A stretch of DNA of 64,000 bases, taken from assembly GCF_001467525.1 (NCBI RefSeq), contig NZ_LNXS01000019.1:367001-431000 (forward strand), given 5' to 3'. The translations under genes were made by a program, and so were the position numbers. Below are positions 57,031 to 64,000 of this stretch, in pieces. This DNA is from Legionella anisa. GTDB lineage: Bacteria > Pseudomonadota > Gammaproteobacteria > Legionellales > Legionellaceae. Under the pieces are notes generated by a model. It was not told the DNA's origin. It saw only the letters and a program-made list of their open reading frames with translations, and ran no database searches. The first letter of the stretch is position 1; the number at the start of each line of letters is the position of its first letter.

Positions 57031-57050
57031 GTAGCCCGGGTGAAGGCTAC
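57031..57050. repeat. Half REP-like palindrome
   Basis: GTAGCCCGGGTGAAGGCTAC is a truncated member of the palindrome family, just upstream of the phoH ribosome site. Its ends GTAGCC and GGCTAC still pair. Confidence 0.5.
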
Positions 57051-57076
57051 ACGTTTTACTCACAAAGGTGAATTTT

Positions 57077-58477
57077 ATGGATAATAGCAATACCCGTCGA
57101 AAGCTGTTTGTACTTGATACCAATATTTTAATGCATGATCCTACTGCCATCTATCATTTTGAAGAGCATGACATCTATTTGCCAATGGTTGTTCTGGAAG
57201 AATTAGACAGCCATAAAACGGGTACATCAGAAGTAGCACGCAACGTACGTCAAACCAACCGCATGTTGGTGGAACTCATGAGTAATGCGTCTCACGAACA
57301 AATCGTATCCGGATTAACAATACCCAACTACCTCAACTCAGATAAAAAAAAGTGCAGCGGCAAGCTGTTTTTTCAGACCGATGAATTCGATCTGGTTGTT
57401 CCTACCACTCTTCCAGGGCATAAAGTAGATAATACGATTCTTGCCACTGCTTTGGGTTTACAAAAAAAATACGCAGGCAAAAAGCAAGTAATTATTGTAT
57501 CAAAAGACATTAACTTGCGTATCAAAGCAGGAATACTTGGAATTTCCGCAGAAGATTACTACAGCGACCAGGTATTGGATGATGTGAATCTGCTGCATAG
57601 AGGCCTGCACATTCTTGATAATAATTTCTGGGATACCCATGCTAAAGATATGGGATCATGGCAAGAAAGTGGTAAAACTTTTTATAAAGTAACAGGACCA
57701 TTAATCAATCAATGGAACCCCAATGATTGCATCAGTACTGAGGATGATCAATTTCAGGCGATTGTGAAAAAACTTGAAAGCGACCATGCAGTAATTCAGT
57801 TAATTCGTGATTACACAAAGCACTCGGTATGGGGAATTCACGCCAAAAACCGTGAACAGAACTTTTCTTTAAACTTGCTCATGGATCCAGAGATTGATTT
57901 CGTAAGCTTACAAGGTCCGGCTGGAACAGGAAAAACACTGCTCACCATCGCTGCAGGCTTAACCCAGGTCCTGGATCAAAATCGTTACACCGAAATTCTC
58001 ATGACGCGCGTGACGATTCCTGTGGGTGAAGACATTGGTTTTTTACCCGGAACTGAAGAAGAAAAAATGACACCCTGGATGGGCGCTTTAATGGATAACT
58101 TAGAAGTTCTGCACAGCTCACAAGTAGGTGGCAGTTTTGGACGCGGAGCAACTCAGGATTTATTACAAAACAAAATTAAAATTCGCTCCTTAAATTTCAT
58201 GCGTGGGCGTACTTTTTTAAATCGCTACATCATTATTGATGAAGCGCAAAACCTAACTCCCAAACAAATAAAAACTTTAGTCACCCGAGCAGGCCCAGGC
58301 TCCAAAATTATTTGCCTCGGTGATATCAAACAAATCGATACTCCATACTTGAGTGAAACCACTTCAGGTTTAACTTTTGCAGTCGATCGCTTTAAACACT
58401 GGGAACATAGCGCACATATGAGTTTAACTCGTGGGGAACGCTCAAGACTTGCATTTTATGCTGCGGAGCATTTATAG
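57077..58477 (+). CDS. PhoH family protein with PIN domain (YlaK-like)
   Basis: The protein joins an N-terminal PIN nuclease domain (LFVLDTNILMHDP, with further acidic residues in VVLEELDSHK and DNTILATAL) to a C-terminal PhoH ATPase (LQGPAGTGKTLLTIAAGL as Walker A, FLNRYIIIDEAQNLTPKQ as Walker B). PIN-PhoH proteins of this type act as RNA helicase-nucleases. It starts at ATG 57077 behind AAAGGTG; the GTG at 57068 lies in that site. The 466-residue length fits. It precedes guaC by 20 bp. Confidence 0.92.
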   Translation: MDNSNTRRKLFVLDTNILMHDPTAIYHFEEHDIYLPMVVLEELDSHKTGTSEVARNVRQTNRMLVELMSNASHEQIVSGLTIPNYLNSDKKKCSGKLFFQTDEFDLVVPTTLPGHKVDNTILATALGLQKKYAGKKQVIIVSKDINLRIKAGILGISAEDYYSDQVLDDVNLLHRGLHILDNNFWDTHAKDMGSWQESGKTFYKVTGPLINQWNPNDCISTEDDQFQAIVKKLESDHAVIQLIRDYTKHSVWGIHAKNREQNFSLNLLMDPEIDFVSLQGPAGTGKTLLTIAAGLTQVLDQNRYTEILMTRVTIPVGEDIGFLPGTEEEKMTPWMGALMDNLEVLHSSQVGGSFGRGATQDLLQNKIKIRSLNFMRGRTFLNRYIIIDEAQNLTPKQIKTLVTRAGPGSKIICLGDIKQIDTPYLSETTSGLTFAVDRFKHWEHSAHMSLTRGERSRLAFYAAEHL

Positions 58478-58497
58478 TAGTGGCTTTAAGGATTACC

Positions 58498-59508
58498 ATG
58501 ACTGACCATGCCATCACTTTTGATGACGTTCTACTTGTTCCTTCGTACAATCACCACGAATCAAGAAGAGTAGTAGAAACCACCAGTACCGATAGACTGA
58601 GTAAATTAACCCTCGAGCTTCCTGTAATCAGCTCAAATATGGATACTATTACTGAAAGTGACATGGCTAATTTCATGAGCTCTAAAGGCGCTATGGGCGC
58701 CTTGCACCGCTTTATGTCCATCGAAGAAAACATCGAAGAATTTAAAAAGTGTCACCATAAAGTTTTTGTTTCAGTTGGCTGTACTGCTGCTGAATTGGAA
58801 CGAGCAGAAGCACTACGTGATGCAGGAGCTGACTATTTCTGTGTGGATGTTGCCCATGCGCATGCTAAATATGTAGGAAAAACCTTAAAAAGCTTGCGTC
58901 ATATACTTGCTGACCGCTGTATTATGGCAGGAAATGTTGCCACTTACGCTGGCGCTGATTATCTTGCTTCATGTGGTGCTGACATCATTAAAGCGGGCAT
59001 TGGCGGTGGTTCTGTGTGCAGCACTCGTATTAAAACCGGTTTTGGCGTACCCATGCTCACTTGTATTCAGGATTGTTCGCGTGCTGATCGTTCTATTGTT
59101 GCTGATGGTGGAATAAGAACTTCCGGCGATATCGTCAAAGCGATGGCCTTTGGGGCTGATTTTGTCATGATTGGTGGAATGTTAGCGGGCACATCGCCAA
59201 CTCCTGGTGAAGTCATTCAAAAGAAAGATGGCAGCAAAGTGAAGCGTTATCGTGGAATGGCGTCCAAAGAAGCGCAAGAGAACTTCTTGGGACAAATGCA
59301 TGAATGGAAAACTGCCGAGGGCGTAGCAACCGAAGTGCCCTTCAAAGAAAATCCTGATGCAATTATTGCAGACATAGTAGGGGGCTTAAGATCCGGCCTT
59401 ACCTATGCTGGCGCGGATACAATCAGTGAACTGCAACGTAAATTAAATTATGTAGTGGTCACGCAAGCCGGACGCATCGAAAGTTTACCGCATAAGTTAT
59501 TGAGTTAA
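58498..59508 (+). CDS. guaC: GMP reductase (IMPDH/GMPR family)
   Basis: The 336-residue protein is an IMPDH/GMPR TIM barrel without the CBS pair found in IMP dehydrogenase. It has [46 protein letters not shown] with the catalytic Cys, and [20 protein letters not shown]. The length and absence of CBS favour GMP reductase, which converts GMP to IMP with NADPH in purine salvage. The start is ATG 58498 ([10 protein letters not shown]) behind AAGG; the frame opens at GTG 58480 in a less likely place. It follows the PhoH gene closely and ends before a REP-like palindrome. Confidence 0.88.
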   Translation: MTDHAITFDDVLLVPSYNHHESRRVVETTSTDRLSKLTLELPVISSNMDTITESDMANFMSSKGAMGALHRFMSIEENIEEFKKCHHKVFVSVGCTAAELERAEALRDAGADYFCVDVAHAHAKYVGKTLKSLRHILADRCIMAGNVATYAGADYLASCGADIIKAGIGGGSVCSTRIKTGFGVPMLTCIQDCSRADRSIVADGGIRTSGDIVKAMAFGADFVMIGGMLAGTSPTPGEVIQKKDGSKVKRYRGMASKEAQENFLGQMHEWKTAEGVATEVPFKENPDAIIADIVGGLRSGLTYAGADTISELQRKLNYVVVTQAGRIESLPHKLLS

Positions 59509-59535
59509 AATAAATCATACATGGATTGTAGGATT

Positions 59536-59619
59536 GTAGCCTGGGTGAAGCGAAGCGGAACCCAGGTTAAATCGATCGAGAATAAGGTCCCGGGTTCCGC
59601 TTCGCTTCACCCAGGCTAC
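59536..59619. repeat. REP-like palindrome
   Basis: GTAGCCTGGGTGAAGCGAAG and its complement (ending CGCTTCACCCAGGCTAC) form an 84-bp inverted repeat with inner GGAACCCAGG and CCCGGGTTCC. It lies between the convergent ends of guaC and the effector-like gene, abutting the latter's stop codon. Confidence 0.85.
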
Positions 59620-59621
59620 AA

Positions 59622-60392
59622 CTATTGCATGCCCTTAACCAAGTCAGAGCCTTCCTCCAAAGCAGGTTGTTCTGAGGGGGTAGGAGTTTTAGGCTTATCG
59701 GTCAACAAGTCATCCCAACCTTCCATATCGCCAAATGCTTCTCTGGCCTCCATCAATAAATCCTCAGATTGAGTGCTCTCAGGACTCTTCATCTGGGTCT
59801 CGCTTTCATCAAGCTCTTCCCCAGGCTCTTTTTTGCCAATGTTACTTACCTTCTCTGTAGCTGAATCTATGGCATCAACCAATCCCTTACTAATTTTGTC
59901 AGGAATAGAACCCACAGTATCTTTTATACTTTGAATCGCTTGGCCCACCGTAGTCTTACCGAAAGCTGTACTCAGTGCATCGACTTTATCATCTATTTTT
60001 TTTCCAATTTGTTCTTTTATATCTGATACTTTCTCGCCTATTGCATCGGTCAACCGGCCAACAGCTTGTCCTACTTCTGTTTTTTTCAATTTATCCCAAC
60101 CAGCTTTGGCCACATCTCCTAATGCTTTATTTATGCTTCCATTAATATCTGCAACCAGCTTTTCCAAACTCTCAAGCAACTCAAGATTTGGGTCTTTCTT
60201 TTTGTCGCCACCTTCTTTTTGAGGAGTAGTAGCTTTTTTAGGCTCTTCTGGCTGAGGTTTCTTATCGTCATTACCCTTTGCTTTTGGCGCAGGCTTGTCC
60301 TCAACAGTAGGAGCAATAACTTGTGGCTCTTGAGGGGGTACAGGATTTGTTGGTTTGGTCTCTACTTTTGGATCAGTTTTCTCAGTACTCAT
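59622..60392 (-). CDS. Effector-like protein with proline/lysine-rich head and internal repeats
   Basis: I do not recognise this 256-residue protein by family. It has a disordered Pro/Lys/Glu-rich head (residues 1-70), a helical middle with repeats such as KTEVGQAVGRLTDAIGEKVS and KTTVGQAIQSIKDTVGSIPD, and an acidic tail (EDLLMEAREAFGDMEGWDDL and ALEEGSDLVKG). There is no signal peptide. Low-complexity composition and acidic C-terminal residues occur in many Legionella type IV secretion substrates. From memory, one such gene lies close to srnA in L. pneumophila. The ATG at 60392 has a good AGAGG ribosome site. It is monocistronic. Confidence 0.7.
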   Translation of the reverse strand: MSTEKTDPKVETKPTNPVPPQEPQVIAPTVEDKPAPKAKGNDDKKPQPEEPKKATTPQKEGGDKKKDPNLELLESLEKLVADINGSINKALGDVAKAGWDKLKKTEVGQAVGRLTDAIGEKVSDIKEQIGKKIDDKVDALSTAFGKTTVGQAIQSIKDTVGSIPDKISKGLVDAIDSATEKVSNIGKKEPGEELDESETQMKSPESTQSEDLLMEAREAFGDMEGWDDLLTDKPKTPTPSEQPALEEGSDLVKGMQ

Positions 60393-60604
60393 AAAATCTT
60401 AACCTCTATAATCTACCCCTAATATATTAAAGATAGCACATTAAAAAAAACATTGCCTTTAATATAGATAGCATAGATCCAATATTTTCAGATACACTAA
60501 ATCTTATCAAGATTTATTTTTTTATGAGTTGTTTTGGACCATAATTTACAATAATTTTTCAAAATAGAGTTCTTTTCATACTCAGTAGGAAAGAGGTCAT
60601 ATAA

Positions 60605-61468
60605 ATGCAACTTACATATGGAATGATTATGAATCCTAATAATTTTCGCTTCATGCGCCGCGGCAAACAACTGTTTGATTTAAAAAGGGAGGATTTTTCA
60701 CTCCTTAAACCAATTCGACAACTAGGAACAAAACAAGATCGCGCATTACTGCTTTTACACGGATTTACTTCTTCACCGGCTGTTTATCGCTATCTTATTC
60801 CTCAATTAAATCATTACGATGCTTTAGTCTGCCCTGCATTACCAGGGCATGGAGACAGTATCGCTGCTTTTGCACAAGCTACGGCCAATGATTCGCTCGA
60901 ATGTGTTACCCAAGAATGTGATGCATTATTTAAGCAATACCAAAAAGTAGATGTACTCGGATTATCCTTTGGCGGCATACTGGCATGCCAGTTAAGTGCA
61001 CATTTTACATTCAATCATATGTTTCTTTTAGCTCCTGCCTTTAAATTGCAGTTGAATACCCATCAGAATCTAAAGCTTCTTATCGCACTGCAAAAACTTG
61101 GATTTTGCGAACTACGAGGCAGAGCAGGGAATCTCGTCACCAATAAATATGCTGAAATATCCTACAGAAAGATTCCAATTCCTGCACTGATCGAACTGTT
61201 TACCCTGATTAATGAATATCAATGGGTTTCCCCAAACTGCCCCATTGATCTCTTTTTTGGTGCCCATGACATTGTTGTTGCCTCAAAAGAGGTCGAAAAA
61301 ATGTTCTCTCATTTACCCAATACGACCATACATTGGCTCGCAAACTCAGCACATGTTTTACCATTAGATAATGATCTGGATATGATTGTTCAGTGCATTA
61401 ATCAACGTATGCTGGGTGAAAAATCTTCTCCCTTGTTAGGAGAAGAGATGCTGGTGACTGGAATATAG
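60605..61468 (+). CDS. Alpha/beta hydrolase (esterase/lipase family)
   Basis: The 287-residue protein has an alpha/beta hydrolase core close to monoacylglycerol lipase or carboxylesterase (Est30-type) enzymes. The oxyanion region is LLLLHGFTSSPAVYRYL, the nucleophile is Ser in GLSFGG, the acid is in FFGAHDIVV, and the His is in ANSAHVLPLD. There is no signal peptide, so it probably acts in the cytosol or is exported by another route. The start at ATG 60605 follows AAAGAGG. The stop codon is the first base of the next palindrome. It is divergent from the effector-like gene across 212 bp. Confidence 0.87.
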   Translation: MQLTYGMIMNPNNFRFMRRGKQLFDLKREDFSLLKPIRQLGTKQDRALLLLHGFTSSPAVYRYLIPQLNHYDALVCPALPGHGDSIAAFAQATANDSLECVTQECDALFKQYQKVDVLGLSFGGILACQLSAHFTFNHMFLLAPAFKLQLNTHQNLKLLIALQKLGFCELRGRAGNLVTNKYAEISYRKIPIPALIELFTLINEYQWVSPNCPIDLFFGAHDIVVASKEVEKMFSHLPNTTIHWLANSAHVLPLDNDLDMIVQCINQRMLGEKSSPLLGEEMLVTGI

Positions 61469-61552
61469 TAGCCTGGGTGAAGCGAAACGTAACCCGGGTT
61501 TCCTTAACCCGAACTTTCCCCGGGCTACGGCTTTCACCTTCACCCAGGCTAC
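61468..61552. repeat. REP-like palindrome
   Basis: GTAGCCTGGGTGAAGCGAAA and the right arm CACCTTCACCCAGGCTAC bound an 85-bp element with extra inner CCCGGGTT and CCCCGGGCTACGG units. It overlaps the last base of the hydrolase stop codon and lies between convergent genes. Confidence 0.8.
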
Positions 61553-61574
61553 AAATCTGCTGCCATTATTTACT

Positions 61575-62540
61575 TTAAGGAAACTGCTTGTTGTAGCGCG
61601 TGAAATCTTTCAAATCATATTGATTCCATTCACGCATATCCAATACTGAACCATTATAAGCCATAAAATCCGCGCGTGTGGTTGACAGATTAAAATAATA
61701 AATATCACTCGCATCAGTAGCCATAGTGCTCTGATGCTTCACCGCCGAAATCTCTGCAACAGAATGATCATGGGTCCTCACAAAACTACGTTGTGCACGT
61801 AAATAACGTCCTTTAAATCGTGCATTTCCCCAAAGCTCAACATCAAGTCGATTCACCGCACCTGCTAATTGAATCGTTGTTTTCTGTTTCGCACGTACCG
61901 TTAAGTTATCCGTTTTAACCCAATAAAAACTGATCCAAGCATTTCCCTGCATGGTTAAATTAGATAAATTGGCAACACCCGAAAGTTGTACCTTTGGACT
62001 TTCCTGCAAATGGATCTGTAAGCTTGGACTTGTTATTCCACTAATTTGCATAAGCCCTTTCCCTTTTATATCCAGGACACGCAAGCCAATAGATCCCCCT
62101 AATCTTACATTTCCAGTATTTATCAAATATACATCCAATATGCTGGTATGCAGCCTATCTCCTGTGATTAGAGGCGTACCATTAGCCATCAAGCGGTTAA
62201 GAAACTGGCCTCTAACATCAGCATAAACTGGACCAAATTTTGGATAACCACTGCCTAGAATCAAATACAGCGTGTTTTGTGTTACTTCGACTTTTATTGC
62301 CGCCAAATCACGCGCATCACCCGATAAAATCACTTCAGGTTTTTTATAACCTGTATGCAAACTGACATTGATTTGTCCTTGCAGATTAACCTGATTAAAA
62401 GCAGAGACTTGTCTGACTTGTTTTGTCTTAACTGCTTGCGGCGGAGGTAGCGGTTGTTTTTTTGGCGCATGATGTGCGCAAGAAGCTAATAAAAAGACAA
62501 TTAGAATCAATAAATAACACCGCTTTAGCATAGGTTTCAT
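61575..62540 (-). CDS. Lipoprotein with DUF2807 (head-GIN-type) domain
   Basis: The 321-residue protein has a lipoprotein signal (YLLILIVFLLASC; the lipobox ends at Cys21) and a beta-helical DUF2807/GIN domain. This shows as repeated strands such as FNQVNLQGQINVSLHTGYKK, LILGSGYPKFGPVYADV and VDVLINTGN-like units. The function of the family is unknown; it occurs in envelope and surface proteins. Location in the inner or outer membrane follows from the lipid anchor. It is 65 bp from the RNase gene in the same orientation. The start could be ATG 62540 or, three codons later, 62531. Confidence 0.82.
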   Translation of the reverse strand: MKPMLKRCYLLILIVFLLASCAHHAPKKQPLPPPQAVKTKQVRQVSAFNQVNLQGQINVSLHTGYKKPEVILSGDARDLAAIKVEVTQNTLYLILGSGYPKFGPVYADVRGQFLNRLMANGTPLITGDRLHTSILDVYLINTGNVRLGGSIGLRVLDIKGKGLMQISGITSPSLQIHLQESPKVQLSGVANLSNLTMQGNAWISFYWVKTDNLTVRAKQKTTIQLAGAVNRLDVELWGNARFKGRYLRAQRSFVRTHDHSVAEISAVKHQSTMATDASDIYYFNLSTTRADFMAYNGSVLDMREWNQYDLKDFTRYNKQFP

Positions 62541-62605
62541 TCCCGTATCAATAATTCCTCTACATTAGAGGAAGTTCCGACAATGTGCAAGGCTATCCAG
62601 ACTGC

Positions 62606-63367
62606 TTAAAACCAGGTTTCTTTATTAAAATTAGAAAGCATGACCTTGACAGGACACGTGTCATTCACTTGAGAATTAGGCGCATTATCGATGAGTGACT
62701 CTAATGGTTCATCGAAAGGAATTAATGCGGGTAATTGAATATAAATATCAACCAATATGCCATTCCTGCAACCTAAATAAACTTTCCCGGAATTATTTTT
62801 ACCAAATGCTTGGCCTACCATCTCCCGCAAAGCGGTTAAGGGTACCTTTTGCCCCTGATGCTCCGTTAAATACTGCCCCAAAACAGAGTGATCGACTGAT
62901 TCAGTCAAACGCATGGCCAGTGAAAAATATTCATCCGCAGACAAAATTTGACAACTGCCGTGTTTATTCCATTCATGGCGTTCCAAACAACTTCCATAAT
63001 GATAACTGGGCATAATTTTTTTTAACTGTTCCGCTACTTGGGACGATAAATTTAATGGGGGATAGGCACAGTGATTGGATTTCTGCTCTACACCACAATA
63101 TCCATAACTTTGTCCGCAAGCGCTTTGATTGGGCCATAAACCGTGTAAGGTCAGATGTTTTGCTTGATAGGAATTTTTAGGTAAGTGCATACACTCTGGT
63201 TTACCTGCTTCATATCCATATGTTTGACAAAAACCCGGCTGCGAACTAAGCGCTAAGACATAAGAATCGGACATGCCCGCATGCGTATCACACGTGTCAC
63301 CAAGTTTAACAGAAGCAACAACGTTGACAGAAAAAACAAGCAACAACAGGATAGTGAGCTTTTTCAT
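62606..63367 (-). CDS. srnA: Secreted ribonuclease T2 family enzyme, SrnA-like
   Basis: The 253-residue protein has a signal peptide (cleavage after VVA, near residue 18) and both RNase T2 active-site segments, LTLHGLWPNQ (CAS I) and ERHEWNKHGSC (CAS II), with catalytic histidines. At least eight cysteines suit the family's disulphides. L. pneumophila SrnA is a type II secreted RNase of this family that supports growth in amoebae. Length and context (lapA- and plaC-like genes in the same window) fit. It degrades RNA outside the cell or in the vacuole, probably releasing nucleotides and phosphate. Confidence 0.9.
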   Translation of the reverse strand: MKKLTILLLLVFSVNVVASVKLGDTCDTHAGMSDSYVLALSSQPGFCQTYGYEAGKPECMHLPKNSYQAKHLTLHGLWPNQSACGQSYGYCGVEQKSNHCAYPPLNLSSQVAEQLKKIMPSYHYGSCLERHEWNKHGSCQILSADEYFSLAMRLTESVDHSVLGQYLTEHQGQKVPLTALREMVGQAFGKNNSGKVYLGCRNGILVDIYIQLPALIPFDEPLESLIDNAPNSQVNDTCPVKVMLSNFNKETWF

Positions 63368-63523
63368 TAAGACACTCCAGTCAGGCTTCTTTTGAATATT
63401 ATACAGAAGAAGATGATGGACGCCAGTTTTTATTTTTATATAACTGCATTGAATTTTAATGAAAAATTTTAAATAAGGTGTCTATTTTAAATACTAAATA
63501 GCACTCTATTCTGTAAGGAGACA

Positions 63524-63564
63524 CAGCGAAACCCGGGTTATGATAAAATCATCACCCAGGCTAA
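63524..63564. repeat. Decayed REP-like palindrome
   Basis: CAGCGAAACCCGGGTTATG and ATCACCCAGGCTA are remnants of the inner and outer right parts of the palindrome. It lies between srnA and the gene that runs off the right edge, overlapping the latter's stop codon. Confidence 0.5.
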
Positions 63565-63998
63565 TAATCTATTACAGGAGCGTCCCTTGGACCATCGTTG
63601 TCCAATAGGCGTTCTTTTCCATTCTCGGAGAAAAGACGGTCACGTTCAATTTTCGGCTGCTGCTTTTCAAGCTCATTGCAAAACTTCTCATATGATTCCT
63701 CATCAAATTCCAATGTCTTTTTTTCCTCGGGTTTAAATAGCGCATCCACGAGCATCTTCGTTGCAATCGCTAAGGCTATTACGGCAATAAGTACCGGTAT
63801 AATCCCTAGTCCTCCCAGAGGAACCGCCACTAAACTTACGATAACAACGACAGGAACTAAAGCTTCAATCATAATACGACGTGCTAAATTTACTGATTGA
63901 TAAATCATCATCTGTTTCTGATATTCTGTTTCTGCCTGAAGTTGCTTAATTTCAAGATAAAGAAGTTTTTTCTCATTCTCATCTAATTTTGGATTCGC
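63561..63998 (-). CDS. Membrane protein of unknown function (5' end beyond the window)
   Basis: The frame stays open past the ATG at 63911 to the window edge, so the gene is truncated on its 5' side. The extra residues read DENEKKLLYLEIKQLQAETE, a charged coiled-coil-like stretch, ahead of YQKQMMIYQSVNLARR. One hydrophobic region follows (VPVVVIVSLVAVPLGGLGII and PVLIAVIALAIATKML), probably two close helices, then a charged tail of about 50 residues (KPEEKKTLEFDEESYEKF, ending DAPVIDY). It looks like a small inner-membrane protein with cytoplasmic tails. I do not recognise it. Confidence 0.6.
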   Translation of the reverse strand, partial: ANPKLDENEKKLLYLEIKQLQAETEYQKQMMIYQSVNLARRIMIEALVPVVVIVSLVAVPLGGLGIIPVLIAVIALAIATKMLVDALFKPEEKKTLEFDEESYEKFCNELEKQQPKIERDRLFSENGKERLLDNDGPRDAPVIDY

Positions 63999-64000
63999 TT

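Noticed and set aside
1..64000. CRISPR array
   Set aside because: All repeats seen are dispersed palindromes without regular spacers, and no cas gene is present.

Overview
The window looks like chromosome from a Legionella-type gammaproteobacterium. The DNA is AT-rich. It carries three relatives of Legionella type II secreted enzymes (a LapA-like M28 aminopeptidase, a PlaC-like GDSL acyltransferase and an SrnA-like RNase T2) among ordinary gammaproteobacterial housekeeping genes (recN, nadK, typA, hslO, rep, tex, glmS, smpB, bcp, phoH). From memory these three exoprotein genes also lie in one region of the L. pneumophila chromosome, so the frame is probably conserved backbone. Species cannot be fixed from sequence alone.

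Layout. 1-3844: end of prkA, then yeaH and the ycgB/SpoVR gene, a known kinase-linked trio. 3972-9540: a secreted protein of unknown function, the aminopeptidase, a 643-residue membrane protein preceded by a Fur-box-like site, a nest of repeats (8132-8716) and a secreted polysaccharide deacetylase. 9693-20262: recN-nadK-typA on the minus strand, then hslO, a 49-residue ORF, rep, an MFS exporter and a cold-shock protein with a clear terminator. 20770-28846: accessory genes (flavin reductase, secreted orphan, fused membrane/spermidine-synthase-like protein, polytopic membrane protein, small orphan, broken REP-type transposase), then a lumazine synthase and the type 2 IPP isomerase.

29100-44744 is a surface-polysaccharide locus of two divergent blocks. 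The minus block encodes an initiating sugar-phosphate transferase, an SDR protein with an altered active site, two glycosyltransferases, a Wzx flippase and a Wzy-like polymerase. The plus block encodes a WbuB-like transferase, the three UDP-N-acetyl-L-fucosamine enzymes, an acyltransferase, a tiny membrane protein, a kinase-like/methyltransferase fusion and a sulfatase-fold membrane transferase. Together they can start, build, decorate, flip and polymerise a FucNAc-containing repeat unit.

44924-64000 returns to backbone: ClC channel, yciA-orphan-ribE operon, tex, glmS, plaC-like gene, trhO, smpB-bcp, phoH-guaC, an effector-like protein with internal repeats, an esterase, a lipoprotein, RNase T2 and a gene running off the right edge.

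Intergenic space is rich in repeats. At least eleven copies or remnants of a palindrome with ends GTAGCCTGGGTG...CACCCAGGCTAC sit mostly downstream of genes, and a decayed REP-associated tyrosine transposase lies at 26928-27254. There are also a 212-bp MITE with 18-bp inverted repeats and a 10-bp target duplication, an IS50-like mini-element inserted inside one palindrome, and a third palindrome family (TAGGGTCTGTTTACATTTC). I saw no tRNA, rRNA or CRISPR.
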